Program-made: the position numbers and the translations under genes
Part shown: positions 20,098-33,911 of the stretch, piece after piece
Layout: each line of letters begins with the position of its first letter
How positions within the stretch are numbered: the stretch's first letter is position 1
Notes under the pieces: generated by a model
The model's input: only the letters and a program-made list of their open reading frames with translations
Database searches by the model: none
Told to the model about the DNA's origin: nothing
Origin: Asterella californica
Taxonomy: Eukaryota; Streptophyta; Marchantiopsida; Marchantiales; Aytoniaceae
Assembly (NCBI GenBank): GCA_036924285.1
Contig: JAYKYS010000007.1
Span: 14,322,001 to 14,386,000, forward strand
Reading direction: 5' to 3'
Length of the DNA: 64,000 bases

Positions 20098-23000
20098 TTA
20101 CATGAGCTGATGTAACATATCATCAAAAGCATCATCTCCAAAGTCCCCTCCAGAACCCTCATCACTGCTGAACGTCCTCCTTGTCATACCGTCTTCACCT
20201 TCAGAAATTAGCTCCAGGATATTCCCACCAAGTCCGTCGTCACTGCCATCGTCATCACTGCTATCACCGAAATCCACATCCACGTCGTCATCCACGTCGT
20301 CATCATCATCCCCGCTTCCATCGTCATCGTCGTTGCTGGCAAGGTCGATGTCCGAATCATCGACATGTAAGTCACCATCGTCATCATCATCTTCGTCATC
20401 GTCAGCTTCACTGTCTTCATCTTCTGTTTCCACGCCATCATCCGGGTCGGAGTCATCATCCGTTGGTCGGCGTCTCCCAACTTCATACAACCTCGCAAAT
20501 GAATCCATCTCCTCATTGCTGTCCATCGATACAACAGCGATAAATGAATCGGTGGGCTCCGTTGCCAGATCAAGAACACATCGATCAACGGGAGTAGTTG
20601 CAATGTCCGAGTAATCAACAGCGTCCATAGTTCGAAAGGCAGCAAAAAGTGGATGGCGGACCCGACGAGGATTGAGAGCTGCCATTATATCGTCAGAGTT
20701 TCGCCGAAGTGTGGCATATATCACATCTCCGGTGGCATTGAACGTAATAGTCGTCTGATCGAGCGACTGAACACTCCGTAGTAACTTAAAAGAACGCATA
20801 TCCCACACCTCAGAATTTATTATAATCTGCGATGACGAAATAGAAGAAACCAAACCAGAATCGTTAAGAGACTACGTAAAGAACCATCTTTGATGAATAT
20901 TTCTCTTCTCATTTCAGTCAAGGCATTAGAGAGGAAGAAATACTACTTAAACTCTTAAGTGACAAGCACTTTACATGTACACTCCTCGGGTATGTGTGGA
21001 TTGGGCTACGTCAGAACTAACCACAGAAGAAGAATCACTATAAGCAATGGACTAGTTGGATGTGCTTGCTAGCTGTCGTTTCGGGTTGTACAGAAGATAA
21101 AGAAATCTATGGACCTACACCTTTCGATTCCAAGAGAGTAGTTCGTGCAGAAGTGAAACAACTGTGGGCAAACCATGTGCAATCAATGTTCCGACTGAAC
21201 ATGGTTGGTTCATCAAACACTGATGTGGCCCAGGTGAGTTCCACATTGTCTTATTAGATTATGCTTGCAGATGTAGTTGTCAGTTTCCTCACTTGGGTAC
21301 TAAACCTTGACAAGTGACCCTACTTTTACTGGCAAACAAATGACCTGAGCAATAACAGAAGAAAATTACTGATGAACGTCAAAGACGTTATCTGATTTTC
21401 TCCCTCCTCCTCAACGACTAAAAACAACTTCACCCAATATAGACAAGCGTATTTGGCGCAAGGGTCAGAACGTCAGCCAGACTTCGACCGAACAACAGCA
21501 TCCACGCACAAGTTATTCTTATTGCATGGAGCAACAAATAACAGGAATCAGAAACTTCACCTCATTTCCAGCAGGATGAAAACCTCCACCACCATAGTCA
21601 GTAAACTGATCAAATCGATGTATTGCTCGGGGTATACGATGATCCCAGAGGACACCGCTCCATAGAACCAGAACATCAGAGGGACTAAAGTGAACCATGG
21701 CCTGATTGTGACCACGTGCTGACACAACAGGAGAATTATCAGAGAGTTTCTGCTCAAGCTTGCATGTCGCAACATCGTACAGCAGCACTTCCTTTTGGGG
21801 TGATTCCAGACCAACCGCACCGAATCTACTGCCACTATGGTTGAAGCGGGCCGCACGACAGCCATCAAAAGTGTGCAGAGCCCCGTTACCCATCAGTGAA
21901 GAATCCCAGAGACGTACATCGTAACCGGCTGACGATAACAGAAGCTGCCCTGTATGTGAAGCCAAGCCTTCTACGCCACTGCTTATCTCCCTTGGTGCAG
22001 ACTGCAGAAGCGTAATGGGTGATGTGTGACATATGTGCATCTCCAGAATGTTACCAGAACTGGAATCGAAGAGACGAATATCTCCGGCATGACTGCCGGC
22101 GGCCAAGCAAGAAGCCTGTCCCAAAAATGTTGTGGCAGTTAATATAACAGCCTCGTCACGACATGTACGCCAAGGTCTGAACCGACTGTACACAAAGTGC
22201 CTATCATGACGACGGCCATGAACACCACCATACGGCGCTCTCACTTCTCTAGAGGCTAGCCTTACTGTCGTATTCAAGGGTGCGTCCAAAGTTCTGCTGG
22301 GCTCGGGACACACATGAGGGTGCAGCAACGACAGGGGAGGCAGGGTAGTTATAGGTGCTGGACACTGTCGATGTTGATGTTTCAAGTACTGCACAACCAA
22401 AGAATCCAGAGTTGTATGCTCGGCTGGGCAAGCTTTAGATTCACTAGGCAACCCGGACAAAGGCACTTGCACAGACATGGGAGTCCCTTGATATTTTGCA
22501 AAGAATGAAGGGCAGGGTGACAAGGATACGTCGGTATAGCTCGAATTATCGTACGAAGGAGCAGCCCCAGACTCTGGCTTGTCCGACAGCGCAGTTGTAA
22601 GCGAGGTCTTCACAGAAGTATCATTCTGCACTGAAGGTGTACTGGGTATAGGCGGCAGTCCTGTATCCACCATCAAGCTACTTTTCAACCGGGGATTCGG
22701 AGGCGTGTACGGGGGTGCTGTAAATCCAGACTCAAACTGCGCCACTCTCTTGACTGGGGAAGCTGGCAACGTATCCTTGTCGCTGGCCTTCCGCTTCAGA
22801 GGAAGTATAGAGCGTGATGATGTAGGCGTCTTGAAAGGACAGTCAGAGATGTCGATTCCAGAGTTCTTAAGAACCCCGGCCCCATTCGGTCCTTCAGCAT
22901 CAACATTTCTAGGAGCTGGAAGTCTCGACTCTTTTGCGCTTAGGCTCTTCTTCAACGGAGCAGCTATCGGTGTTTTCGGGCCTCCCACTAAAACTGGAGA

Positions 23001-26000
23001 AAATATCGGAACCTTCTTTCGGGACGAACACGCGGATTGCAGTGAGCCGTTAGTCTCCTCCTCCTCTCTGGTAGATTTAACAGGCCCAGCAAGGAAACAT
23101 GCGGGAACACGACCACTAGGCCACTGATGGTCTTCCGTATTGCACTCTGTAGGAGGACATGTATAATGCACGGGTGCAGATGGGAGTGTGGACGGCAAAG
23201 GTTTGATACGTGCTTCTCTCAGCAGGGCTGCTGCCGTAGTGGAAAGCCCAGATGCTACCAAGTGCTCATGAATCAGCTGCAACAGTTCCCTGGATAATCC
23301 GAAGAAAAGAACCCAGCCGACTCAGCGCCAATAGCGGCAATTAACACAATGCTTTTAACTAGGACAATATGACTTGCACGTCGATAAAGGATACGATAAA
23401 ATGTCAAAACTGACAAGTCGAAAGGGTCCAATAACACAACGCATAAGAACTGGCATTACCTTGAATGATAGCTAATGGGGGTGGCAGCGGCTATTGCAGC
23501 CCTCTCAATGCGACGTAGAGTGGGTGCTGCTGCTTCACTCGCCGCCATGGTACTTGCTCTCCCCGCATTAGTAACAATCTAGAAAACCAAAGTTATGGTG
23601 GAACAAGATGATCAAGATAGGCACCTCAGGTTCTAAAGGTAAGCTCATAGACCCTCCAAACTCAGCTTAGCATGTTTCTAACTTCAAATCAGATTAAGTT
23701 GAACCCGAAATTCATAAGCAAAAGACTTACAGCAATTAGCTCCAAGGCTACTCGACTAAGTTCAGCTTGCCACCGGCCTTGTTCGCCGTGACCACCAGCA
23801 CCTGCTTGACGGCCAGCCTGGGTGCCGTCGCGGAGGAGCTCAGACAGTATCTTGCCCACCTACACAACCGCAGGAGTGTCAATGGAGATGTGACTTGCAC
23901 CGCATCCTCGCCAAATGATCATCAGAAAACCTGAAAGTCAAAATACTTTCGAACAGAGAAGACCCCTAAGGCCATGCATCCTAGTGATGCATGGCATCCA
24001 CGAAACATAAGAAATGCTTGCCTGAAGCTTAGTGAGGATGTGAGCAATAGCATTGTCTCGAGCAAGACCGAGTAGGACCCGGCAGGAAAGTGCTCGGATA
24101 CAATCAAGCGCTCCGGGAGGAAAGAGCTGACGGGGGTAGAGAAGATGGAGGAGAACTTTAATTCCGTTGTTCGCGCGAACAGCCTCACGAGCATACCGGT
24201 AACCCTGTTCCATGTAGGCAGCTAGACCCGAACCACCCCCACCTGGCCCCAGTGATATCCTCCTATCCCCGACCACACCCGCAGCCGAATGGAAAGGAGT
24301 AGAAGGAGCGACGTGCCCCGGAGCTGGGTTTAATCCATTGGAAGTGCCGGCGAGACGTTCTCCCCCGTTTTTGTCCGCTGACAGTTCTACCTTTCCAGGC
24401 CGCTCGGATCTATCTCTTCCATCGGCATTAACCCCAGGAGTACCACTTCCCAAAGCACTGGGTTGCAATCCGCTAACTGGAGTCGGCACTTGTGGGTTAG
24501 AAGTATTAGCAGGGCCTGGCGTGCTACTAGGCAGAGTCGGACGACTACATAGAGAAGGTGGAGGACAAACTAAGTTTACAAGTACCAAAAGCGCTGCTTG
24601 AATCACCTGCAGACGTAACTTCAATCCTTAGTTCGACAGCAAATAGCAGTTCCAAACTTTCACAACTTCGATTTTCACAAATCCAGGATACGTTTTATAC
24701 CTAAACCTTTGACCAAGGAAGCTTTACGAGATGTGGTCCACGTTACTATCCACCCAGGAAACAAACAGAACCTCCAAGCCTTGCGCATTGCTAGACTTGT
24801 GCCAATACTAGTCTCACAAGTCTAGTGTTCACCTCGGGGTCATAGCCCAAACCCGCACCACTTGCAGCATCCAAAATGACTGCCATGCCTGTACGCTCGT
24901 TACTCAGAGTTGAACCAACGACAAGCTTACGAGTGAATGGCATCAAAGTAACAATCTGCAACACTCCCAGCGCATCCTGAGAAATTTCGTGGAGATACCT
25001 CTCATTTGGTGCAGCCTACATGCATAGAACAATCCGAATCAGTCGCTCAAAGCGCTAGAAACTCGAAGAGCAAAAGAAGGACACATACAAAAGAAGGACA
25101 GGAAATTTTTACGTAAATGTCTGGACGCACGCACCTGAGTAAGCTCCAGCAGAATGGTGTGACCATGACATTTCATAAAGTTCTCCAGTTGGGTCCAGTG
25201 AAATTTAACGAAAGCAGGGCCCAATTTCCTGTCCCGCTGCAGCTGCAAGATGATCGCATCTATAGCTTCATTACTTAGGTCGGCAGGCTTATAAATGGCT
25301 CTGCCACTTGAGCTGTTTCGAGAACCGCCTCGATGGCCTTTCAAAGGTCTCAAAGAATCAACCAGAACAAGAAGGTGTGCACGAAAGTATTGTCTCAGAG
25401 CCACACAAGTGTGATAAGCAATCTGCTTCCCAGAGGATGTTAAAACTTCTGCAGCTGATCCCCTGTCATTTCTGGAGACCACTGCGGCGCCGCCCCCACT
25501 AGAACCACCCCCGGATCTCAAGTGAGCAGCATTGCGCAGAAGATTAAGAACTTTCTGAAGACCATCTTGGGAATCAAACCCATCCAAGATAGCCCGGAAA
25601 ACAAAAGCAAAGCCGAAAAACAACGCTGCATTCTTCCTCGCAGGATCCTGGGAACAACCGAGCAGCTGAATCCCAAGAGCGACGATGTCCTGAACGACAG
25701 ATGCTGGTAATGCACACACTCGTTCCATAACGCCCTGTTGTAGCAATCACGAATCAGCGAAATGAACGAGCCTCTCAAAATACAGACCCATATGCTAATT
25801 AAGACAACTTCTAAAAGCTGTTATTTGCAGAATTTCCACGACGTACTCTCCTTGTTGCTTTCGAGACCGCACCTGAAGAGAAGCAAAAGCAAAGAGGCAC
25901 AACGAGATGCCAAAAAGCGTCAGCGGCACTCTAGGTGTCGCAAGTAGTTGCTGAACTCCCCCTCGATCCACGAGTAAGGAAGCGAACTTGCGATGCGCTG

Positions 26001-29000
26001 CTAAAGAGCAAATCAGTTTCAGAACTTCTGACAACATAGTCATGTCCTTCACCGAGCTGCTGTCCTTAGATTGGCGTTGCAGCAGGGCCAGACAAACGTC
26101 CACTCCCCTTTCGTGCAGAACAGGCCCCAATACTTCCAAGTACTCCCCCATTTTCTCCAGACACTGAACGCAGTAAAGCTCCCTTAACGAAGCCAACGAT
26201 TCCGCGTCTACACAGCACGCTCCTTTTTCTCCTAGTTCACATTTGTGCTCCTCTGTCTCAGTAACTTCCTCGACGGACTTCATCTTCGTGTCAGAATCTG
26301 CTGCCGCTGCGGCTCCTCTGATAGGATGATAAGAAAATGAAAAATTTTAACATCCACACCGCACAGTATCACGTAAAATTGCAAACTGCTTCTGCAAGAC
26401 TGAAAAGTAAAAGTGAAGGGTCTGATGGTAAGTTGAAAGATCTACCTGGAAGTATTCACATTAATGGCCTCCGCGGCGTCCACAACTGTCGCGGCTGCAG
26501 CCTTTGCGGCTGCTAAGACACCAGCATCATCGCCAGGTTTGGATGCAAGTGCCTGCAAGTTGGAAGGTTCAGCTTGTCAAAAGCAATCAATTCAGCTAGT
26601 GTCAACTGCCGGTCATCTAAATACTTCTCAACATCCTCATTATCAATTCAAGCGTTGTAGGAATCTCAAACTTGAAATTTGCGAACCTCGGTTGCGGCTA
26701 GCTTGACCAGGTCGGCTGCTGCATCTCCAGCAGCTTTGATTGCTTCTAATGGTGCACCGGCAGCCCTTGCTTCTGCCTCAGCTGCCTTCGCCGCTGTCCT
26801 TATTACCCTCCCCACATCCACTGTACCGATCAGCACACATGGTGCCGGCTCGTCATCCTCTTTATCGGCTTCGAGCGACGGCGCCGCCTCCTTGACACTC
26901 CCATCCTTAGCGCCCTCAGTTACTCTACCGGACTCAGAAGTGCTCTCCAGCCTATTACTACTTCTATCCTGCAAAGACTTTCGACGGACGAGTTCCGCAG
27001 CACGGACTCCACCAGACTGTGTTACTTCAACACCACCATCACCGGACCTCCCTTTACCTCTTCCTCTACCACCTCCTCGATCACGAATATCACTCCTTCG
27101 CCTCGAGGGCTCTGCTCTACCAATCTCTTCCCCGTCCTCATCTCGCGTTGGACGAGTGTGACCGAACCACTCTCCACTAACAATTCCCCTCCGCTTCAAG
27201 TCTCCTTTCTCTTTACGCCGTCGCTTATCTTCGCCCACCTCTACTTCCTCGTCAGCATCATAGGTCTGCCCGGCCTGATCTGAACCCTCTACACTAGTCC
27301 TATTTTCTTTCTCCTCTGCACCTCCTTCTTCATCTTTCCTTTTCCCTTTGGCGTCTCCTCCACGCTCACCACTCCTATCAACAGCTGCCTGATCGGCACC
27401 AACTTTCTCAACTCCAACTCTATCTGAGCTCCGATTTTCCTCCATACGAGACGGATCCAGATGCATTCTCGCTCTGCTGCGAACTTCTTCTCTATTTCTT
27501 CCACTTGTGAGAGATCTGTTTTCTATAGCTGGCCCAGCTTCCACATTACTCTCACCAAGGGTACGAATCCTCAGATAGTGCATCAACTTAGCAACCATGC
27601 CAGTTGTAAGGACATCCTCCACCACGTCGCCTCTGTGTAGAAGAGAGAGTTTTAAGTCTCAATAACTAGCCCAGGAAACAGATTCTTACCTTGACAAGAC
27701 TCGGATATCCAACTTCATACCTACTGCGAGTAAGTAGAGAGTAAGTAGGGACGGAGTGGTGCACACGAAGCTTATTCCACCCGAATCGACGAAAAATTCA
27801 AGCGATTCCAGAACCAACTGGAAAGACATTATTAAATAACCAGGGAGATCCCAAGAGAACCACAATGAAGAAACGGGGAAATGCGTATCGCACGTTACTC
27901 TAAAGGCACGGTGGAAGTTTGATCCATTATACCACCAGAAAACATATAAAGTCGCCGTAAGACGTTTTTCAACACTTCGTCACATACACCAGGGCTGATG
28001 AAGCTAGACGTGATAGTTTTACACCAATCTTTAGACTGCAATGTGACAAGTAACAGTACGACTAGCGCCATGAGCTACTTAATGACTCTTGAGAACATAC
28101 CCTTGCAGAGCCACTGCCAAAAGACCTGTTGCGTAGGTTCTCAACATCTCCCGATCCATTACGTCCGAAGCTTTTTTGCTGGAGGCTGCAGAACTCCTCC
28201 CTATGAAAATCCCGTTCCGCCCATCACCGGCTCTGGCCACGTCTTCTATGACCCACTGCTTAATACTAACAAGTACTTGTTCCTCAAAAACATGAGGATA
28301 CTGCACATACAACCCGCACATCCGTGAAAAGGAATGACCTCGTATGACGCTAAAACATCGGATGGAGGGAGGTGAGAAGCAAAAACATTATCCTGACCTC
28401 TCATAGTTCCCTTAGAAATTCCACCGTTCCGGTGGTCGGGCAGGACACTCTAAAACAAGTCGACAAGGTTCACAAATGCACGCATACGTTTACATATAAA
28501 TGACAATGACTCTATGGAACCACCTGTGGAAAGCCTCCATACGTAACGTACCATATCTTGCGAACCCGAACAACATGGGTACTAAGCCTCGTGGGGAACA
28601 AAAGAACTAAAGGTAGTTGCTTCGGACACTTACCATCCAGCACGATATACAAGCGAGCAGTAATCTGGCAGCGGCAGCGCGAACACGAATGGTATGTCCA
28701 TTGTCTGTAAGGAACTTCGACGAAACTAACTCAAAAAAGTCATCGTCTTCCTGCATAATTTGGAAGTTGGATTCCGACAACAAAGTTATTCATAGCTTGA
28801 ACGTGGTGGCATCTTAAAATCTCTCGTAAAATTCCGATTCAGCAAGACGGCCACTTACAGCACGGCCAGACAGTACAATACACATCAGCGAATGTGATCA
28901 CATCTAAATCAAAAACAATATGCACCTTCCTAAGAGTTTGTGCAGACTAGACTGAGAAAGGGGTAACAGAGAACGAAAGAGGACGCCCCAAGATTACCCG

Positions 29001-30702
29001 AATCATATTCACTAGGCGGCCGATTGTATGAGAGGAACGGGAGTTGTTCGTATATGGGTGTCCCACTTGCTGCTCGTACCTGCAACTCAGAAAGTACGCT
29101 GTTTATAAGGCAACTGAAAAATCACTAACCTGGTCTTTTACAATTAAATACCATGGATATACAGATCGAAGAAGTGACGCGTAAATGACTTCTTTTTACC
29201 CTCAATGATCATAGCCGGGTAATACCCATACTGACAGTATGGGCCCGTAATAAGATCAATTCTAGCCAAAAAATCCATCACCAAACGCAAGCACTGTTCT
29301 GGGTATTAAAGTCAGAGCAATGACCTTACGACCATGCATCCGTTTACTGCGTATCGAACCTTTAAAGTTGGGCGCAAACCACTCTTAACATCTGGTTACT
29401 AACAGAGCCTCCGAACTGCGCGCGAGTACTCAGCGCGGTTTAGGAGAATGGAGTTGTGCAAAAACTCTATCCGAAACTAAACAATGGTGCACACTCTTAA
29501 ACCTCTACACGATACCCCCATTACAACGTCATCAGGACAAAGCACGCTTGCAATGCTTTAAGATTCATGCCTCGAGAGTCATATTCCTTGTGAAATGTTT
29601 AAATCCGGAACAACCTTGGCAAATCAAGCTGTTGTGTGACTCAGAGAATCAATAAGTACTCAAAAAAAGTAGGCAGCACACTGGAAGAAACCTTGAGTCT
29701 CTTCAGATTTCAACAAATCAAAATTCTCGCATAACAAGAAACAAACAAACCCGGACATACCTACCAACTACTGAGATATGCCTCGTCACAGGACTGAAGG
29801 GCAAGGTTCTCGGGATTTTTCCTAGGCGGGCTAAGATGGTATAAACTCTCAGAAGAACTTAGATATCAGCTTTACACCCACCGACAGTTACTTAATATCT
29901 ACAGCCTAAAGTCCAGGGCTTACTGGATCGGTCCCGACCTCATGATTTCGAACAGTCCTTATCACGAGTTCAAACCACGTGGCATACCAAAACAAGGATA
30001 AGTCCTAAATACAAAAGGCGAGTTGAGGTTCGGTAGAGAAGGAAACAGTAGTGGAAGTCTAGTACATGGTCTTCCCCTTGACCTTCTTGAACACTTACTT
30101 ATCCGCTCCGAGTTTCGTGACTTTGTGTTAAACTTCAATAGCTCAATAGTTTCGATGCGAATTGGCTAGGCTCGAACGCCTTTACAGTGCACGTGAAATC
30201 ACCTTACCATAGGCTCTACATGTAACTTCAACCACAAACAAACAATCTGAAGCACTGGACTCCAAGACGATAACAATCATTAGGGCGCACACTCATTCAG
30301 CTAAATACCAGCTGACTGAATTGGTTTCAAACTAAACTTCACTCGCCTCACAATCCTGAACAGAGCAGGCGGTCACGGGTGTGAAGGTCACCAAATGTCC
30401 AATTCCAGTTGTCGGGAAAAAAAATTCCACTGATCTTCAACGGTGAAGACAGTTCGATTGTGCATGGAATTCATTCACGGATGGAAGATCTTAGCCTACC
30501 TCGATTCTTCCTGCTCCAAAATTGACGCCAAAGAGTGAAGCAGACAAGAGTCCGGCGCAAGGCGATTGCTCACTATCCGTCTCATCAAAGTCCGTGCCTT
30601 GTGCACCACATCCTCAGTTCCACTACTCCCCCCACCAGCCTCTGCCTCTCCATTCGCAGCAGCCGCCGTGATTGCCTCCATATGTTGAATTACGAGCACC
30701 AT
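20098..30702 (-). CDS. DCAF1: DDB1-CUL4-associated factor 1 (DCAF1/VprBP homologue), 14 exons
   Basis: DCAF1 is a nuclear substrate receptor of the CUL4-DDB1 ubiquitin ligase. Exons in transcript order: 30702-30500, 29079-28998, 28750-28634, 28300-28101, 27632-26687, 26552-26446, 26317-25873, 25734-25135, 25015-24833, 24606-24022, 23859-23731, 23578-23460, 23289-21561, 20826-20098. They join in phase to 6174 nt (2057 codons plus TAA). Seen in order: N-terminal helical (armadillo-like) region (RYFRAHLL-type blocks); a charged insert in exon 5; a LisH motif (LIHEHLVASGLSTTAAALL, about residue 1243); the conserved block YSRFRPWRTCRD; a WD40 domain with two WDxR motifs (LWDHR, VWDMR) that in this family contact DDB1; and a very acidic C-terminal tail. 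All introns are GT-AG except intron 10, which is GC-AG. The protein is longer than the roughly 1880 residues I recall for Arabidopsis. The start at 30702 is not certain: a second in-frame ATG lies seven codons downstream. Confidence 0.95.
23860..24021 (-). other. DCAF1: GC-AG intron of DCAF1 (intron 10)
   Basis: The upstream exon ends CAG at 24024-24022 and the intron begins GCAAGC (24021-24016), a strong match to the extended consensus of GC donors. It ends in AG at 23861-23860. The protein across the junction reads HILTKLQ/VGKIL, which fits the conserved plant DCAF1 sequence and fixes the donor. Confidence 0.88.
24791..24825. repeat. Perfect 11-bp hairpin inside a DCAF1 intron
   Basis: CTAGACTTGTG at 24791-24801 is reverse-complementary to 24815-24825, with a 13-nt loop. 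It lies six bases inside the intron that follows exon 9 (donor at 24832-24831), so in the pre-mRNA it would fold just past the 5' splice site. Confidence 0.8.
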
Positions 30703-31180
30703 CGATCCCTCTCCGGCAAGCGCTCCCCAGCGTCAGTCCCTTCTCCCCTGTCTATTCCTTCCTCTCTACCAAAATGTCGTGGACTTGCAATCCTCCTTTC
30801 TTTCTCGAGTTCTCCGTCTTTCCTGTCGTCCAACCTGAATGTCAGTGTCAGTCCGCTGCAGCAGCAGCTGAACTGCTGCTCTGCTATCCTCTTCTCTCCT
30901 CTCGTCCCTCGCACTTCATTCCTGTGCGTGCTTTCCTATCCGATTTCTACTAGACCCTTCCCTTCTCTTCCTTTCGCCTCCCTCTTTCCTCGCTAGAAGC
31001 TCGAGAGCGGAACATTTGGAACTAAGTGAGCAGCAGCTCGAAGGGGAAGGGGACGCAGCACAGGAAATCTATGAATTGTCCCTGCTGCTGCTCTTCTGCG
31101 GCCTCTGACTAGCGACCTAACCCTGATTAGTCACCCTACGAGAGAGATCTTCTGTGACCTCATACTGGGTTACATCCAAC
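30703..31180 (-). promoter_or_regulatory. Probable 5' UTR and promoter-proximal region of DCAF1
   Basis: The stretch upstream of the DCAF1 ATG is CT-rich on the plus strand (GA-rich on the coding strand), especially 30720-31000, and contains no conserved coding sequence. Position alone suggests 5' UTR and core promoter. No TATA box could be assigned with confidence. Confidence 0.35.
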
Positions 31181-33050
31181 GGGTGAAAGTATCTCCTCCA
31201 ACTCCTCAGGTGATGGCACCAGGAGATCTGCCCCCGGGTTCTAGACCGCTTCGTTGCTTGGTTCCTACGGTGGACTCCTTCCGGCTATTATTGGTATTTA
31301 CTGTCCTTTTGAAACTGGGAGCTGTTTCTAGTCCCATCATGATTTTTATATCAACGACAGTTTTCCTCCTTCTTTCGTTTTATTCTCCTTTGTGAGTTCC
31401 CCTCAGTCCTGATAAATTAATTTTCAGGCCTTTTCTGGTTACCTTTCATGCGTTACTTTCAACGAAATACAAGTAGATATCTATTCATTTAATATGCAAG
31501 GAAGTAAGTTTGCTTGCTTGCCGTTTTGTTGAATAGGTGTACTTTTACACGTCTTCATACACTTCCAATTGACTTTGCTGATATGCAGCTCGTAGTTAAG
31601 ATATATTATGATTACTTTGAATAGGTGTACTTCAGTTCAGACTCTCTCACTTTGTGTTCAAAAGCAGAAGCAGATTTGTCATCCAAGCCTACCCTACTTG
31701 AATGAATGAAGAGGAGCAAGTAAAGTCTTCAATCATGAGAATCTGAGATTCTGAGGATTCTGAGGGCAAAACCATGAAACAGAAAGGGTACTGAGATCGT
31801 ACAGAGAAGAAGTGTCCTAGCATCGCTGGGAGAATATTGGATTTGTTTCTATGTTATTCTTATGGGGTACTGCAAAACTACGGTAGTATGGAACAGTAGG
31901 AGCATTCGCTAAGTTCTAGGGTTTGCTATGTCCACGTCATCGACATTCTTCAGATCACGCTATTTGCTGACTTGTCATTTCACAAAACTTAGCAGTAGAC
32001 ACTGAGCTGTACCGATTCATCGTTCTTCCTTATTTACTCTGACCACTCGATATGGTCGACGAAGAGCTTCCATAGTCAGGCTTCACACAGATATGACTAG
32101 GGAGTAGTTTCCAGAACCGAGCGTTCTACTACTGTATTTGGAAGCATCTAAACACCTGATAGGATAAAGGAGTGTTGGCCCTTGAACTTGACTAATTTGG
32201 CTAAAATTAGCCAAGTTCTCCACCTGCCGCCAAGTCTTGAACTTTGCGGTGTATTTGGCCCTAGCCCCTAAGCATGTACCGGAAGAAACAGGAATTACTC
32301 AAGAGCAAATGAAGTACACGCCATTTCACATTACGTTTTTCCCGGTATATGAAGCAGAGTTGTGTTCTTTTATATACTTTCTTGAACGAGATGATTCAAG
32401 TAGGACAAAATAAAAATATACATGCTCGATTGACTTGGGGGAACTTTGGCTTTCTTTATCAGAAAAGATATAAATTGTTAAAATAATTTAGTTCTAATTA
32501 GTATATATTAAATAGATCTACAGTTGCGAGAGGAACCGGACTTAACCCAAGTGAAGGGAGTCCTGAGTGCCTGGACTCCCTTTAGGAAGAGTGATATTTC
32601 CTGCCTAGTAAGAGGACAGAAACAGGCAAACATATTTTTCCAGCAAAAGTATTTTTGGTGTACGGTTAGTTCCTTTGTTCGTAGACATCTCGTCTGGAAA
32701 TATTCTCCTGGTTACCAGGCATATTTCTAGACACCTGGTCCATAAAAACAAATAGCCTCGTAGATCTACAATTAGTTGACTACTTAATACTTTAGCTTTC
32801 ATTTTATATACTCTCATGGAGCACGCAACGAATCACCAGTGACCGTGTTCACAAAAAATTAGTTGTTATTTATTTCATCATGCTTTTGCTTTTCTATGGC
32901 TATTCACTGCTTCCATCCAACACATTGGACTTTAATAGACCCACCTGTCACTACGTTTGATCACACTTTCTCTCTTTCGGTTTCAACATTATATCAGTAC
33001 TTATTGTCAACTACGAGATTTCATCTCTATCACCGCCTGAATACGCGTTG
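31181..33050. other. Intergenic stretch upstream of DCAF1
   Basis: No supported gene. A 70-codon ORF at 31183-31395 has a hydrophobic C-terminal half but no recognisable family. A near-palindrome lies at 32184-32218 (GAACTTG... pairing with ...CCAAGTTC). The rest is ordinary AT-rich DNA. Confidence 0.45.
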
Positions 33051-33911
33051 GGCGCTCACCTGACCAACCATCATACGTGATGCTATTTGGCTCTGCCTCT
33101 CCACCTCTCTCCTGCATCAAAGGGATGTAATCTTCCTCTAGCGCATTGTACATAAGGGATTCTTCACTGGTGAACGTGCTCAGCTTATTCTTAACACCCC
33201 ACAACCATGTTCTGCTTGCCATCTTACTCCTGATTACATAGCTCACGTCTTCTGTCGCTGCCTTGCTAGAAGAGATGCATGGCTCACGCTTACTTTATTT
33301 TTCCTAGAGCTTTCTCAAGTTTTCATTTCTGTGTTTAATGGAGCCACTCTCCACTGCTGCTGCTCTAAATTATCTCCTTATCTTCAGTGCTCTCTCAAGC
33401 TGCTTTGGTTCTTATCACCGTTTTCTGACGTGCTGTCTGGTCAGGTCGGTGTATTTGGTAGTTCACTCTTATGCACCTGCCTTCTCGTCTCTTCAGTCGT
33501 ATCACCTTGCTGTCTATCAATTTACACTTCAACTATGATCAAGTTTGACCGCTCGCCAGCGACTAGGACAACAGGTCCTACGGCTGTTAGCGGCTCGGCA
33601 CCAAATGGTTTATGCTCTTCTTTCTACTGGCTTGGTTCTCATATAACTATTCTTTTCAACGGCCCCTCTCATTGTTTCCTTCCATCCTTGTTTACTAGTT
33701 TGGAAGTCTATGTGTGTTTGTTGTTCCTCGTTCTGCCTCTAGTCCCTGCTTGGCTTGTGGATGTGATTGGATCTCTCCGTTTAATCTACTCCACTGATGG
33801 GTTTTTTGTCCCTCCTCTTGCGGTGGGTTTGACAGGTGGCGCATACTTGTATTTTCATCTCCCACATCAATAAAGTTCGCTCGGGTGTGCCGCCATCTTT
33901 TTCCAAAAAAA
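33051..33911 (+). mobile_element. Possible 5'-truncated LINE-like 3' end with A-tail
   Basis: The segment at 33331-33873 is T/C-rich with a 180-codon ORF without known motifs. It is followed by AATAAAG at about 33870 and a run of eight A at 33904-33911 after a pyrimidine block. That layout is typical of the 3' end of plant L1-type LINEs or other retroposed transcripts. No reverse-transcriptase motif is visible, the left border is a guess, and no target duplication was identified. Confidence 0.3.

Noticed and set aside
20181..20614. His/Arg- and Ser-rich plus-strand ORFs
   Set aside because: These are frames opposite the Asp-rich tail of DCAF1; the repeats are those of the TCATCG-type codons.
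22579..23127. 182-codon plus-strand ORF
   Set aside because: It lies entirely opposite DCAF1 exon 13 and reads as the complement of a real coding frame.
26679..27161. 160-codon plus-strand ORF, Pro/Ser-rich
   Set aside because: It is antisense to DCAF1 exon 5; low-complexity complement of a charged coding region.
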